A stretch of DNA of 64,000 nucleotides from Arthrobacter sp. P2b (GCF_900168295.1 NZ_FVZL01000008.1:1-64000), one strand, 5' to 3'; positions 36,586 to 49,890 are shown, numbered from the stretch's first letter. Numbers and translations are program-made. The notes: generated by a model from the letters alone, not told the origin.

Positions 36586-37572
36586 GTGCGTCGTTCTGCC
36601 GCTGCCCGTTCGTCCGTTGCCGCCCTCGCCGGGCTTGGCCTGCTGCTGACTGCCTGCAGCCCCCAGGCCGAGCCGCCGTCGGACGCTGCCGAGGGAATCA
36701 ACGTTGTGGCGTCCACCAACGTTTACGGGGATATCGCCAAGGCCATCGGCGGGGACAAAGTCAGCGTCACCGCCATCATCAACAAGACGAGCCAGGATCC
36801 GCATTCCTACGAGGCGACCGCCCAGGACCGGCTTGCAGTGTCCAAGGCTGACCTCGTCATCGAAAACGGCGGCGGGTACGACGACTTCATCCACACCCTG
36901 GCGGAGGACAGCAACCTCGACGCCGGCAAGGTGCTGAACGCCGTCGACCTGTCCGGCCTGGCGCACCCGGAAGGGGCAGAAGCTTCAGCCGAAGCCACCG
37001 CCACGGAGTCCGAACCGGCAGGCGGGGAAGCCCACGACCACGGCGAACTCAACGAACACGTGTGGTACAGCCTGCACGCCATGGAGCAGCTCGCCGGTGA
37101 CATCGCAGCCAAGCTCGCGGAGCTCGATCCCGCGTCGGCACAGACGTTCGAGACCAATGCGGCCACCTTCACGTCCACGCTGGAAGAACTGCATGGAAAG
37201 CTCGACTCGCTGAAGGGCAGCGCCGCCGGCGCCACGGTGGCTGTTACGGAACCCGTTCCGCTGTACCTGCTGGAGGACGCAGGTCTGGTGAACGCCACCC
37301 CCGAGGACTACACTGCTGCGATCGAGGAAGACTCCGACGTGCCCCCGGCCGTGCTCAAGGCGGCAACGGATCTGGTGGCATCGAAGTCAGTACGTTTCCT
37401 GGCCTACAACGAGCAAACCGAAGGTCCGCAGACGGAGTCGTTGAAGGAAGCGGCCGAAACGGCCGGCGTTCCGGTGGTGGACTTCAATGAAACGCTGCCC
37501 GAAGGCAAGACGTACCTCCAGTGGATGACGGACAATGTGGACAACATCAGCAAAGTTCTGGAGAGCAAATAG
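36586..37572 (+). CDS. znuA: Zinc ABC transporter substrate-binding lipoprotein
   Basis: This cluster A-I metal-binding lipoprotein captures zinc outside the membrane. The N-terminus has a lipobox LLLTACS. Metal ligands are suggested by DPHSYE, the His/acidic loop AHDHGELNEH ending in HVWYS, and VVDFNETLPEG. GTG at 36586 (VRRSAAARSS) has TGAGG six bases upstream; the TTG at 36553 would place the start almost at the predicted mRNA 5' end. It is the first gene of znuA-znuC-znuB behind the Zur box. Manganese specificity cannot be fully excluded. Confidence 0.88.
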   Translation: MRRSAAARSSVAALAGLGLLLTACSPQAEPPSDAAEGINVVASTNVYGDIAKAIGGDKVSVTAIINKTSQDPHSYEATAQDRLAVSKADLVIENGGGYDDFIHTLAEDSNLDAGKVLNAVDLSGLAHPEGAEASAEATATESEPAGGEAHDHGELNEHVWYSLHAMEQLAGDIAAKLAELDPASAQTFETNAATFTSTLEELHGKLDSLKGSAAGATVAVTEPVPLYLLEDAGLVNATPEDYTAAIEEDSDVPPAVLKAATDLVASKSVRFLAYNEQTEGPQTESLKEAAETAGVPVVDFNETLPEGKTYLQWMTDNVDNISKVLESK

Positions 37573-38388
37573 TTGAAACCTGTCGTCAGCCTCACCGGTG
37601 CGTCCCTGAAGTTCGGTAAGCGGGCGCTCTGGGAGGACCTGGACCTGGACATCAAGCCCGGCGAATTCTTCGCGGTGCTTGGTCCCAACGGGAGCGGAAA
37701 AACAAGCTTCCTGAAAGTCCTGCTCGGATTACAGGACCTGCACCAGGGCCGGGCTGCGCTTGGCGGCCGCCCTGTTGAACGCGGCAGCAGCCTGATCGGC
37801 TACATCCCCCAGCAGAAGTCGTTTGCCCCCGATACTCCGATGCGCGCAAGGGACCTGGTGGGACTCGGCGTCGACGGCCACCGGTGGGGACTGCGGCTGT
37901 CATCGGCCAAGGCTAACCGCAGGATCGACGAACTCCTTGACCTGGTGGGTGCCACGGACTACGCAAGGGTTCCGGTAGGACAGCTCTCCGGCGGCGAGCA
38001 GCAGCGGCTCCGCGTTGCCCAGGCCCTTGCCACCGATCCCCAGGTCCTGCTGTGCGACGAACCGCTGCTGTCCCTTGACCTGCACCACCAGCAGGCCGTC
38101 AGCGCACTGATCAACAAGCAATGCCACGAGCGGAACAGCGCAGTGGTGTTCGTGACCCATGAAATCAACCCGATCATCGACTACGTGGACCGGGTACTTT
38201 ACCTGGCGGGGGGCCGCTTCAAGGTGGGAACTCCCGACGAAGTCATGACCACGGAGGTGCTGTCCGACCTCTACGGCAGCCATGTTGAGGTCATTCACGC
38301 CAACGGCCGCATCGTGGTGGTCGGGCTTCCTGACGCCACCACCCACCACCACGCAGAGACCCATGCGCTGGCAGGGGAGGCAGCCTGA
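37573..38388 (+). CDS. znuC: Zinc ABC transporter ATP-binding protein
   Basis: The 271-residue ATPase shows Walker A GPNGSGKTS, the signature [15 protein letters not shown], Walker B VLLCDEP and the switch His in FVTHE. A His-rich tail (TTHHHAETH) is typical of zinc importers. The start is TTG directly after the znuA stop, with GGAGAG at 37560-37565. The stop overlaps the znuB start (TGATG). Confidence 0.9.
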   Translation: MKPVVSLTGASLKFGKRALWEDLDLDIKPGEFFAVLGPNGSGKTSFLKVLLGLQDLHQGRAALGGRPVERGSSLIGYIPQQKSFAPDTPMRARDLVGLGVDGHRWGLRLSSAKANRRIDELLDLVGATDYARVPVGQLSGGEQQRLRVAQALATDPQVLLCDEPLLSLDLHHQQAVSALINKQCHERNSAVVFVTHEINPIIDYVDRVLYLAGGRFKVGTPDEVMTTEVLSDLYGSHVEVIHANGRIVVVGLPDATTHHHAETHALAGEAA

Positions 38389-39263
38389 TGGACGCAGACA
38401 GCATCCTTGGGGCCATCTTCAATTTCGAGAACTATGGCGAGCTGCTGGTCCTCGTCCAGAACTCCATCTGGGCAGGCGCCGTCCTTGGCCTCCTCGGCGG
38501 CCTCGTAGGCACGTTCGTGATGAAGCGGGACCTGGCTTTTGCCGTTCACGGTATTTCCGAGCTCTCCTTTGCCGGCGCGGCCTTTGCGCTCCTGATCGGT
38601 GCGGACATCGTCTTCGGGTCCCTCATCGGGTCCGTCGCCGCGGCGCTGTTGCTGGGCCTCATGGGCGTCAGGGCAAGGGACAAGAATTCGATCATCGGTG
38701 TCATCATGCCGTTCGGCCTGGGGCTGGGGATCCTATTCCTCTCCCTGTACGAGGGCCGTGCGGCCAACAAATTCGGACTGCTCACCGGCCAGATTGTTTC
38801 CGTCGACACGGTCCAGCTGCAGGCACTCGCCGGGACAGCGGTGGTGGTGATGGTGGCCCTGATTGCCATCTGGCGGCCGCTGAACTTCGCCAGCGTGGAC
38901 CCTGAACTCGCCGAAGCCCGGGGCGTTCCGGTGCGGACGCTGGCCATCGTTTTTATGGTCCTTCTGGGCATCAGCGTTGCCCTCTCCATCCAGGTAGTGG
39001 GAGCACTCCTGGTGCTGGCCCTGCTCATCACCCCGGCCGCAGCGGCCCTGCGGGTTACGTCCTCGCCGGTGGCAGTGGTGGTGCTGAGCGTGGTCTTCGC
39101 CGTGACGGCAACGGTCGGCGGAATCCTGCTGGCCCTAGGCGGCCGGATCCCCATCAGCCCCTACGTCACCACGCTCTCATTCCTGATCTACGTGGTGTGC
39201 CGCGTTGTGGGCTCGGTCCGTGCCGGCAGGGGCATCAACGGACGGGTCCTGCAGCCCCGGTAA
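38388..39263 (+). CDS. znuB: Zinc ABC transporter permease
   Basis: The 291-residue ABC-3 family permease has about eight hydrophobic helices, with the conserved cytosolic coupling region DPELAEARGVPVRTLAIVFM and the helix VVGALLVLALLITPAAAALR. It is the membrane part of the ZnuACB importer. It ends 18 bases from the convergent zur gene, with a short CCGGGCCCGG palindrome between them. Confidence 0.9.
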   Translation: MDADSILGAIFNFENYGELLVLVQNSIWAGAVLGLLGGLVGTFVMKRDLAFAVHGISELSFAGAAFALLIGADIVFGSLIGSVAAALLLGLMGVRARDKNSIIGVIMPFGLGLGILFLSLYEGRAANKFGLLTGQIVSVDTVQLQALAGTAVVVMVALIAIWRPLNFASVDPELAEARGVPVRTLAIVFMVLLGISVALSIQVVGALLVLALLITPAAAALRVTSSPVAVVVLSVVFAVTATVGGILLALGGRIPISPYVTTLSFLIYVVCRVVGSVRAGRGINGRVLQPR

Positions 39264-39281
39264 GCGCACCGGGCCCGGTTG

Positions 39282-39746
39282 CTACAGCTTGCCCGCAGCC
39301 CTCAGGGCCGTGCAGTCGGGGCACAGGCCGAAGATTTCCACGGTGTGGGCGACTTCCGTGTAGCCGTGTTCCGCGGCGGTGCGTGCCGCCCAGGTTTCCA
39401 CAGCAGGGGCCTCGACCTCCACCGCTTTCCCGCAGTTCCTGCACAGCAGATGGTGGTGGTGGCCGGTGACGGCGCAGCGCCGGTACACGGCTTCGCCTTC
39501 GCCGTTGCGCAGGACGTCCACGAGCCCTTCGTCGGCAAGGGACTGAAGGATCCGGTAGGCGGTGGCGAGCGAAACCGAGACGCCCTGGTTCTGCAGGATC
39601 CGGTACAGCTCCTGCGTGCTGACGAAGTCGTCGAGCTCATCCAGCGCCGCACTGACGGCCCGGCGCTGTTTGGTGACGCGCTGTTCCTTGCCGCCACCCG
39701 TAACGGGGGAGGGCGTAGTGGAATCAGCCTTGGCGCCGAGCGGCAT
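39282..39746 (-). CDS. zur: Fur-family zinc uptake regulator Zur
   Basis: This 154-residue repressor binds DNA when zinc is plentiful. A winged helix (KQRRAVSAALDELDDFVSTQELYRIL...VSLATAYRILQSLADEGLV) is followed by the regulatory-site His cluster GHHHHLLCRNCGK and the C-terminal CPDC, forming the structural zinc site with two Cys pairs. ATG 39746 fits family length; ATG 39812 would add 22 residues overlapping the divergent promoter region. It converges on the transporter operon it most likely controls. Confidence 0.88.
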   Translation of the reverse strand: MPLGAKADSTTPSPVTGGGKEQRVTKQRRAVSAALDELDDFVSTQELYRILQNQGVSVSLATAYRILQSLADEGLVDVLRNGEGEAVYRRCAVTGHHHHLLCRNCGKAVEVEAPAVETWAARTAAEHGYTEVAHTVEIFGLCPDCTALRAAGKL

Positions 39747-39829
39747 GGACGAACTCGCTTCCGTGGGGATGGTGGCAAAGATACAGATTACCAGCCGCAG
39801 CCTCGTGGACACCGTTCGCCGCCTAACCC

Positions 39830-39835
39830 TAGGCT
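39830..39835 (+). promoter_or_regulatory. -10 element, leaderless start of the MBL hydrolase
   Basis: TAGGCT ends six bases before the ATG at 39842, so transcription would start at or next to the start codon. No ribosome binding site is present. Confidence 0.55.
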
Positions 39836-39841
39836 GGCGCT

Positions 39842-40498
39842 ATGAAGCTGACGAAATACACCCACGCCTGCGTGCGGCTCGAGAAGGACAACCGCGTATT
39901 GGTGGTGGATCCCGGCAATTTCTCCGAAACAGCCGAGGCCCTTAACGGTGCGGACGCCGTGCTGGTCACCCACGAACACGCCGACCACATCGACGTCGGA
40001 CCGGTCCTTGAGGCTCTTGGCAGCAACGCGGCCCTGGCCATTTTCGCGCCGGAAGGAGTAGCGGACACGTTGCGCACCAAAGCTCCGGAGGCCGTCGCCC
40101 GCGTCAATGCCGTGCAGCCGGGTACAGCTTTCGAAGCAGCGGGCTTCGCGATCCGAAGCTTTGGCGGCCAGCATGCGCTGATCCATCCGCAGATTCCGGT
40201 TGTAGCCAACATCGGCTACCTCATTGACGAGAACGTCTACCACCCGGGCGACTCGTTCGTCATACCGGACGGCATCAGCGTCAAGACCCTGCTGGTTCCG
40301 CTGCATGCGCCCTGGAGCAAATCCGCGGAAGTGGTGGATTTCGTCGTCGGAGTGCGGGCCCCGCGCGCATTCCAGATCCATGACGGGCTGCTCAATGAGA
40401 ACGGCCTGAAGATCGTGGAAGGACACGTGGCACGGATCGGCGCCAAGTACGGCACCGAGTACACGCATCTGGCTGCCAGGGAGTCCGTGGAGATTTAG
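39842..40498 (+). CDS. MBL-fold metal-dependent hydrolase
   Basis: The 218-residue cytosolic protein has the metallo-beta-lactamase motif [12 protein letters not shown], an upstream VVDPGNFSE Asp, and GGQHALIH and LHAPW in the later metal-site regions, closest to the UlaG-like group. Its substrate is unknown. It is probably leaderless and overlaps the convergent desulfhydrase gene by four bases at the 3' end. Confidence 0.82.
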   Translation: MKLTKYTHACVRLEKDNRVLVVDPGNFSETAEALNGADAVLVTHEHADHIDVGPVLEALGSNAALAIFAPEGVADTLRTKAPEAVARVNAVQPGTAFEAAGFAIRSFGGQHALIHPQIPVVANIGYLIDENVYHPGDSFVIPDGISVKTLLVPLHAPWSKSAEVVDFVVGVRAPRAFQIHDGLLNENGLKIVEGHVARIGAKYGTEYTHLAARESVEI

Positions 40499-41640
40499 AT
40501 GGCCGTGGGGTCCCACTGCCCTGTATCGAAAAACGTCCTGATGACCGCTTCATACGGCTCGGGGTCGAGGCCGTGGGATGCCAGCCACTCCTGGTTGTAG
40601 TAGTTGCCCGCGTAGCGCTCACCGCCGTCGCACATCAGCGAAACGATGCTGCCCCGCCTGCCTTCGGCGACCATTTCGGCGACGACCTGCCAGACGCCCC
40701 ACAAATTGGTGCCGGTGGACGGTCCTGCGTGGAGGCCGGCCAGGACCCGCAGGTGGCGCATGGCTGCCACCGATGCCGCATCGGGAACCTGGACCATGCG
40801 GTCGATCACGGAGGGCACGAAGCTGGGCTCCATCCGCGGCCGCCCGATGCCCTCGATGCGGGACGGCAGGCCGGCCGGAGGATTGGCCGTCCCACCCAGC
40901 CAGCCCGGATAAAACGCCGAATTCTCCGGATCCACCACCAGCAACCGGGTGGGATGGCTGTGGTAGCGGAGGTAGCGGCCGATGGTTGCGCTGGTTCCAC
41001 CCGTCCCCGCACCCACCACGACCCAGTCGGGAACCGGATGCTCCTCGAGCTGGAGCTGCCCGAAAATGGACTCAGCGATGTTGTTGTTGCCGCGCCAGTC
41101 CGTGGCCCGTTCCGCATACGTGAACTGGTCCATGTAGTGGCCGTTGCAGGTAGCTGCCACCTCTTCTGCAGCTGCATAGACGTCGGAGGCATGCTCCACC
41201 AGCAGGCACGAGCCACCGAACTGTTCGATCAGGGCGATCTTCTCCTGGCTCGTGGTACGCGCCATGACCGCGATGAACGGAAGCCCCAGCAGCTGGGCGA
41301 AGTAGGCCTCGGAGACCGCGGTGCTGCCGCTGGAAGCCTCCACAATGGTGGTGTCCGCCCTGATCCAGCCGTTCACCAGGCCGAAGAGAAACAGGGAGCG
41401 CGCCAGCCGGTGCTTGAGGCTGCCTGAGCGGTGGGTCGATTCATCCTTGAGGTAGAGCTGGACTCCCCAGTGTTCCGGCAGGGGCACGGAGTAGAGGTGT
41501 GTGTCGGCCGAGCGGTTGTTTTCTGCCCTGATCCTGCGGATGGCCTGGTCAGCCCAGTCCCGGTCCGACAACCCGCGGACCTCCCAGTCTGAGCCTTCGC
41601 TGTTGCCGCCCTGCCTGTTGCCGCTGGTCCCGTTCATCAC
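40495..41640 (-). CDS. PLP-dependent cysteine synthase-family protein, likely L-cysteine desulfhydrase (Cds1-like)
   Basis: The 381-residue protein has the beta-family PLP fold. The cofactor lysine is in [13 protein letters not shown], and [20 protein letters not shown] and the phosphate loop [16 protein letters not shown] are conserved. The sequence pattern resembles mycobacterial Cds1 (Rv3684 type), which releases sulfide from cysteine, more than CysK. The start is GTG 41640, six bases after TAGGCT, or ATG 41637; either gives a leaderless mRNA. Confidence 0.82.
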   Translation of the reverse strand: MMNGTSGNRQGGNSEGSDWEVRGLSDRDWADQAIRRIRAENNRSADTHLYSVPLPEHWGVQLYLKDESTHRSGSLKHRLARSLFLFGLVNGWIRADTTIVEASSGSTAVSEAYFAQLLGLPFIAVMARTTSQEKIALIEQFGGSCLLVEHASDVYAAAEEVAATCNGHYMDQFTYAERATDWRGNNNIAESIFGQLQLEEHPVPDWVVVGAGTGGTSATIGRYLRYHSHPTRLLVVDPENSAFYPGWLGGTANPPAGLPSRIEGIGRPRMEPSFVPSVIDRMVQVPDAASVAAMRHLRVLAGLHAGPSTGTNLWGVWQVVAEMVAEGRRGSIVSLMCDGGERYAGNYYNQEWLASHGLDPEPYEAVIRTFFDTGQWDPTAI

Positions 41641-41719
41641 CGATCCAGCCTACCTGCGGCCGGACGGCGACCAGCCTAGAGTGGGATCCGTTGGTTCCAC
41701 CACCTCCAAAGGAGTGCAC

Positions 41720-42616
41720 ATGAACCCCCTGATCGATGTTGCCGGGCTGCAGGCGCGTCTCGCTGATGACCGCCGGCGCACCGTGCCCTTGGATGTCCGC
41801 TGGGCGCTGGGTGACCCGCACGGGCACAAGCACTACCTCGCCGGACACCTGCCTGGCGCCGTCTTTGTGGACCTCGCCACTGAACTGGCGGCGCCCGCGG
41901 CTCCGGAGCGGGGGCGGCACCCGTTGCCGGCACCGGACGACTTCCAGGCTGCAGCGAGGCGCTGGGGGATCAACGACGGAGACGTGGTGGTGGCCTACGA
42001 TGACACAGCCAACATGGCCGCCGCCAGGGTGTGGTGGATGCTGCGGAACGCCGGGTTCGCCGACGTCTACCTTCTTGACGGCGGCCTCGCCGCCTGGCGT
42101 GCGGCGGACCTGCCGGTTGAAGCCGGCCCGGTGCAGCCGGAGCCCGGGAACGTCACCTTGGCTGACGGGAACATGCCAGTGCTCGACGCCGCTGCTGCCG
42201 CCACCTGGGCGGGCAGCGGACTTTTGCTCGACGCACGCGCGGGGGAGAGGTACCGCGGCGAGATCGAGCCCGTTGATCCTCGGGCAGGCCACATCCCCGG
42301 AGCGGTGAGCGCGCCGACGTCGGACAACGTGGATGGGAACGGACGCTTCCTGCCTGCGGCAGAATTGCGGCGCAGGTTTGAATCGGTGGGTGTGCGTGAC
42401 GGCATCCCGGTTGCTGTTTACTGCGGGTCCGGCGTGACGGCGGCCCACGAGGTGGCGGCGCTGGAAGTCGCCGGCATTCGGGCTGCCCTCTATCCAGGCT
42501 CCTTCTCGGAATGGTCCAACAATGCCGAATTGCCCGTAGCCACCGGCCCGGAACCCGGCGGCGGGCACCGGTCGGGTGGAAAGTTTGTCGGCGGCAAGGG
42601 TAGCGTCGCACTATGA
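41720..42616 (+). CDS. Tandem-rhodanese sulfurtransferase
   Basis: The 298-residue protein contains two rhodanese domains. The C-terminal one has the active-site loop YCGSGVTA with the catalytic Cys. The N-terminal one is inactive (YDDTANMA, no Cys), as in thiosulfate/3-mercaptopyruvate sulfurtransferases. AAAGGAG at 41708-41714 supports the ATG at 41720. It overlaps the following dehydrogenase gene by ATGA and lies next to a divergent cysteine desulfhydrase, suggesting a sulfur-related neighbourhood. Confidence 0.9.
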   Translation: MNPLIDVAGLQARLADDRRRTVPLDVRWALGDPHGHKHYLAGHLPGAVFVDLATELAAPAAPERGRHPLPAPDDFQAAARRWGINDGDVVVAYDDTANMAAARVWWMLRNAGFADVYLLDGGLAAWRAADLPVEAGPVQPEPGNVTLADGNMPVLDAAAAATWAGSGLLLDARAGERYRGEIEPVDPRAGHIPGAVSAPTSDNVDGNGRFLPAAELRRRFESVGVRDGIPVAVYCGSGVTAAHEVAALEVAGIRAALYPGSFSEWSNNAELPVATGPEPGGGHRSGGKFVGGKGSVAL

Positions 42617-43752
42617 CCCCAGGACGTCCCGTACCGCCGCCCCTCGCCAAACCCATAACGCCCGCTTCCGACGCCGGAGTCCTTGCCGCCGCGTATGGCG
42701 CAGTATCCAGTGACAGCGGTTTGGTCCCGTTGACCGTCGCCCGGCGCGCACCCAAGCCGGACGACGTCGAAATTGCCATCGAATTCTGCGGCCTGTGCCA
42801 CTCCGACGTGCATGCGGTGAGGGGCGAGTGGGGAGGCCAGACATATCCGCTGGTGCCCGGCCACGAGATCGTAGGGACCGTCAGCCGGATCGGCGCAGGT
42901 GTCACCGATTTTTCAGTGGGCGACCGGGTGGGCGTGGGCTGCATCGTGGACTCCTGCCGGGAATGCGACAGCTGCCTGGACGGCCTGGAGCAGTACTGCG
43001 AAAAGGGGATGACCGGCACCTACGGTGCGACAGACCGGCGGAACGGTGACGCCACCACCCAGGGCGGCTACTCGTCGTCCATCGTGGTGGACCGCCGCTA
43101 CGTGGTGCGCGTCCCTGAATCACTCGACCCGGCCGCAGTCGCGCCTTTGCTCTGCGCGGGGGTCACCACTTTCTCCCCGCTGCGGCACTTCGATGTGGAA
43201 GAGGGAGACGTTGTAGGCGTGGTGGGCCTCGGCGGACTCGGCCACATGGCGGTCAAGCTTGCCAAAGCCATGGGCGCCAAGGTGGTGGTCTTTACGACGT
43301 CAGAGTCCAAGGTGCCCGCTGCGCTTGAGCTTGGGGCCGACGAAGTGGTCCTGTCCCGGGACGAAGAGGCCATGGCTGCGGCGGACCGCACCATCGACCT
43401 GATCATCGATACCGTTGCCGCCCCGCATGACCTGAACCCGCTGTTCCGCACCCTCCGGGTGGACGGCGCCCTTTTCCAGCTGGGACTTCCCTCTGAGGCC
43501 ATGCCTCCCGTCAATCCCCGGGCCCTCATCCGGCGCAGGATCGCCTATGCAGGCTCCTTGATCGGCGGGATCGCGGAGACCCAGGAGATGCTGGACTTCT
43601 GCGCCGAGCATGGCGTTGTGGCCGACATCGAAGTGGTCTCCGCCAGTGGGCTCAATGACGCCTACGACCGCATGGTCGCAGGGGACGTGAAATACCGGTT
43701 CGTGCTGGATACCAGCACCTTGCAGGCACCCGCCAAGGAGGCAGACGCATGA
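42613..43752 (+). CDS. Zinc-dependent NAD(P) alcohol dehydrogenase (CAD-like)
   Basis: The 379-residue medium-chain dehydrogenase shows the catalytic zinc site GLCHSDVH and GHEIVG, the structural zinc cysteines CIVDSCRECDSCLDGLEQYC, and the nucleotide-binding GLGGLGHMAVKLA. The pattern matches cinnamyl-alcohol/YahK-type aldehyde reductases, usually NADPH dependent. It overlaps both neighbours by four bases, forming a rhodanese-ADH-HIT operon. Confidence 0.9.
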   Translation: MTPGRPVPPPLAKPITPASDAGVLAAAYGAVSSDSGLVPLTVARRAPKPDDVEIAIEFCGLCHSDVHAVRGEWGGQTYPLVPGHEIVGTVSRIGAGVTDFSVGDRVGVGCIVDSCRECDSCLDGLEQYCEKGMTGTYGATDRRNGDATTQGGYSSSIVVDRRYVVRVPESLDPAAVAPLLCAGVTTFSPLRHFDVEEGDVVGVVGLGGLGHMAVKLAKAMGAKVVVFTTSESKVPAALELGADEVVLSRDEEAMAAADRTIDLIIDTVAAPHDLNPLFRTLRVDGALFQLGLPSEAMPPVNPRALIRRRIAYAGSLIGGIAETQEMLDFCAEHGVVADIEVVSASGLNDAYDRMVAGDVKYRFVLDTSTLQAPAKEADA

Positions 43753-44177
43753 GCACGCTTTTTACCAGGATCCTCAACGGGGAGATTCCCGGCCGGTTCG
43801 TCTGGCGGGAACCGGACGTGTCCGCATTCCTCACCACCGGCCCGCTTGCCGACGGCCACACCCTGGTGGTCCCGACCGAGGAAGTGGACCGCTGGACCGA
43901 CGCGTCCCCGGAAACCCTCGCCAGGGTCATGGAGGTCGCCCGCCGGATCGGCGCGGTGCAGGTGGATGTTTTCGACGCTGCACGGGCGGGCCTTATTGTG
44001 GCCGGCTACGAGATCAACCACCTCCACGTGCACGTATGGCCGTCCAGGAGCATGGCGGAGTTCAACTTCGCCACCGCTGACCAGAACCCGGATCCGGCTG
44101 TCCTCGACGCGAATGCCGAAAAACTCCGCGAGGGCCTTCGGGCGGCAGGCTACGGCGAGTTCGTCCCGTCCGCGTAG
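43749..44177 (+). CDS. HIT family protein
   Basis: The 142-residue protein has the histidine triad HLHVHVW, starts IFxRIxxGEIPG-like (LFTRILNGEIPGRFVWRE), and has normal HIT length. HIT proteins hydrolyse or transfer nucleotide phosphates such as AMP-NH2 or Ap4A. It is translationally coupled to the dehydrogenase and followed by a hairpin terminator. Confidence 0.9.
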   Translation: MSTLFTRILNGEIPGRFVWREPDVSAFLTTGPLADGHTLVVPTEEVDRWTDASPETLARVMEVARRIGAVQVDVFDAARAGLIVAGYEINHLHVHVWPSRSMAEFNFATADQNPDPAVLDANAEKLREGLRAAGYGEFVPSA

Positions 44178-44181
44178 CCCC

Positions 44182-44211
44182 AGGATGTCCCGGCGCTGAC
44201 CGGGACATCCT
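44182..44211. terminator. Terminator between convergent HIT and hrpA genes
   Basis: AGGATGTCCCGG and CCGGGACATCCT form a perfect 12-bp stem with a 6-base loop, followed by TCCTGTCCTGT. It lies between two convergent genes. Confidence 0.8.
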
Positions 44212-44235
44212 CCTGTCCTGTGCTGTCCCGTGCTG

Positions 44236-48210
<3,975 letters not shown>

Positions 48211-48220
48211 GGCTGCAGAC

Positions 48221-48226
48221 AGTCTA
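48221..48226 (-). promoter_or_regulatory. -10 element of hrpA
   Basis: TAGACT on the minus strand ends ten bases before the hrpA ATG (48208-48210). No ribosome binding site lies in between. Confidence 0.45.
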
Positions 48227-48279
48227 CTGCGGTGGGGCCGGCACCCCCGGGTCGACTGCCTGCGGCGTTCCTTGCGTTC

Positions 48280-48447
48280 CTAGAAAATGCGGAGGGTATA
48301 GCTGGTGCTGGGAAGGTCCAGGGCGGACCATTCCTGGTGCGACTCGACGGGAGGTGTGTGCCCTCGCCCGTCGCGGAGAAGGGCTGCGATGGTGGCGGCA
48401 GCCACGAGGAGGAGCACGATGACGAGGATGGTTGCGAAGATTTCCAT
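48280..48447 (-). CDS. Small single-pass membrane protein, unknown function
   Basis: The 55-residue protein starts MEIFATILVIVLLLVAAATI, one membrane helix, followed by a short hydrophilic tail ending SALDLPSTSYTLRIF. The hydrophobic-then-polar pattern looks like a real protein rather than a chance frame. GGAGG lies only one base before the ATG, with AGGAG further upstream. It sits between hrpA and the divergent glxA-type gene. Its function is unknown. Confidence 0.55.
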   Translation of the reverse strand: MEIFATILVIVLLLVAAATIAALLRDGRGHTPPVESHQEWSALDLPSTSYTLRIF

Positions 48448-48482
48448 GCCTCCATGCTTCTCCTGGCGCAGCGAATTAAACA

Positions 48483-48519
48483 GTGGCAGAAATGCCCAAA
48501 AAGCTATAATTCCTGCCAC
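48483..48519 (+). promoter_or_regulatory. glxA promoter with inverted repeat around the -10
   Basis: TATAAT at 48505-48510 is a perfect -10 hexamer. The inverted repeat GTGGCAG (48483-48489) and CTGCCAC (48513-48519) flanks it, and a smaller GGCA/TGCC repeat lies inside. No -35 is evident, so an activator is likely, and bound regulator at the repeats could control the gene. Confidence 0.55.
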
Positions 48520-48528
48520 AATGGATAC

Positions 48529-49497
48529 ATGCTGAAAACAGTCGCTGTGATTGTGGTCCCCAACTTCTCGATCTTCGAATTCGGGACCGCCTGTGAGGTC
48601 TTTGGGATCGACAGGTCCGCCCGGGGGAGCGGTGTCCCGGCCTTCGACTTCCGCGTGTGCACGCCCGTTCCCGGGAATGTGCAGATGAAATCCGGGCTTT
48701 CCCTGAACGTCAGCCTCGGGCTGGACGCCACCAACGATGCAGACCTGGTCATCATGGCCCCCTACGGCCGGGACCAGGAGATGCCGGAGTCCGTGCTGGA
48801 AGCACTTCGCGCCGCCCACGCCAGGGGTGCATGGGTCATGTCCATCTGCTCCGGAGTCTTCGCCCTTGCCCGCGCCGGTCTGCTCGATGGGCGGCGCTGC
48901 ACCACACACTGGCATTACTCCAACGAGCTGGCGGCAGCCTATCCGGACGTCCACGTGGATGAGAACGTCCTGTATGTCCAGGACGGCACCATTATTTCTT
49001 CGGCAGGAACCGCTGCGGGCATCGACGCCTGCCTGCACCTTGTGCGGGTGGAACTGGGCGCGCAGGTGGCTGCCGCAATCGCCCGGGACATGGTGGTTCC
49101 ACCGCACCGCGACGGCGGCCAGGCCCAGTTCATCGACCGGCCGATGCCCACCTGCGGCTCCGCCCCCATGGAGGAACTGCTGCGCTGGATGGTGCAGAAC
49201 CTGGACCGTGAGCATACGGTCAATGAACTGGCTGCCCGGGTGCACATGTCCGCCCGGACATTTGCCAGGCGGTTCCGCTCGGAAACGGGAGCCACGCCCG
49301 CTGCGTGGCTGAATTCGCAGCGGGTGCTCCGCGCCCAGGAACTTCTGGAATCCACTGACCTGAACATTGACGAGGTGGCCAGGGAAGCGGGCTTCGGCCA
49401 TCCGGTTCTGCTGCGGCACCACTTTGCCAAGGTCCTCGACACCAGCCCGCAGTCCTACCGCCGGGCCTTCCGCGGCCAGTTGGCTGAGGTCGGTTAG
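48529..49497 (+). CDS. GlxA family AraC-type regulator (DJ-1/PfpI + HTH)
   Basis: The 322-residue protein has an N-terminal DJ-1/PfpI-like domain (VVPNFSIFEFGTACEVFGID, then the nucleophile-elbow region SICSGVFALARAGLLDGRRCTTHW) and a C-terminal AraC HTH pair (VNELAARVHMSARTFARRFRSETGATPAAWL, then EVAREAGFGHPVLLRHHFAKVLDTSPQSYRRAF). Such GlxA regulators sense small metabolites. The ATG at 48529 lies 18 bases after a TATAAT element; the open frame upstream runs antisense to hrpA and is not coding. Confidence 0.9.
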   Translation: MLKTVAVIVVPNFSIFEFGTACEVFGIDRSARGSGVPAFDFRVCTPVPGNVQMKSGLSLNVSLGLDATNDADLVIMAPYGRDQEMPESVLEALRAAHARGAWVMSICSGVFALARAGLLDGRRCTTHWHYSNELAAAYPDVHVDENVLYVQDGTIISSAGTAAGIDACLHLVRVELGAQVAAAIARDMVVPPHRDGGQAQFIDRPMPTCGSAPMEELLRWMVQNLDREHTVNELAARVHMSARTFARRFRSETGATPAAWLNSQRVLRAQELLESTDLNIDEVAREAGFGHPVLLRHHFAKVLDTSPQSYRRAFRGQLAEVG

Positions 49498-49566
49498 CCG
49501 GGGCCTGCGTTGGTCAGCCATGCCCCCTGACCGGGCCGGAGCAGTCTATCTCTCTAACGAGCTGCC

Positions 49567-49890
49567 CTACAGGTTGCTGTTGCCTTGCCCCGTCCGGGAT
49601 TCCTGGGCTGCGGCCCGGGTGCGGTCCACGAGCACCCGCCAGGGGCCCGTCACGGCCCGCTCCGGCAGCGCTGCCCGGCGCTCGCCCGCACGGATGGAGT
49701 AGATGAACCGGTCCGGCTGGTTGCCGGCGAACTCCGCGGCCGCCGCCCGGGGAGTCCGGGGCACGGCGTCCCACGGGCAGGCTTCCACAATCGGTTGCCA
49801 CTGGTTTATGGCGTTTTCCGACCGGGCGTCCACGGTCCACACTCTCGTCATCGCCGCAATGCCGCCGGTGCGCTCCACGCTGATCTTCAT
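49567..49890 (-). CDS. Emfourin-like protealysin inhibitor
   Basis: This 107-residue protein begins MKISVERTGGIAAMTRVWTV and contains ACPWD and a C-terminal half with RFIYSIRAGE. These features resemble emfourin, the small proteinaceous inhibitor of protealysin-type M4 peptidases. It has no signal peptide, matching the leaderless peptidase immediately upstream in the same orientation (60-base gap). The pair probably forms a protease/inhibitor unit. The start at 49890 matches the emfourin N-terminus; the frame is open further upstream without conservation. Confidence 0.78.
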   Translation of the reverse strand: MKISVERTGGIAAMTRVWTVDARSENAINQWQPIVEACPWDAVPRTPRAAAAEFAGNQPDRFIYSIRAGERRAALPERAVTGPWRVLVDRTRAAAQESRTGQGNSNL

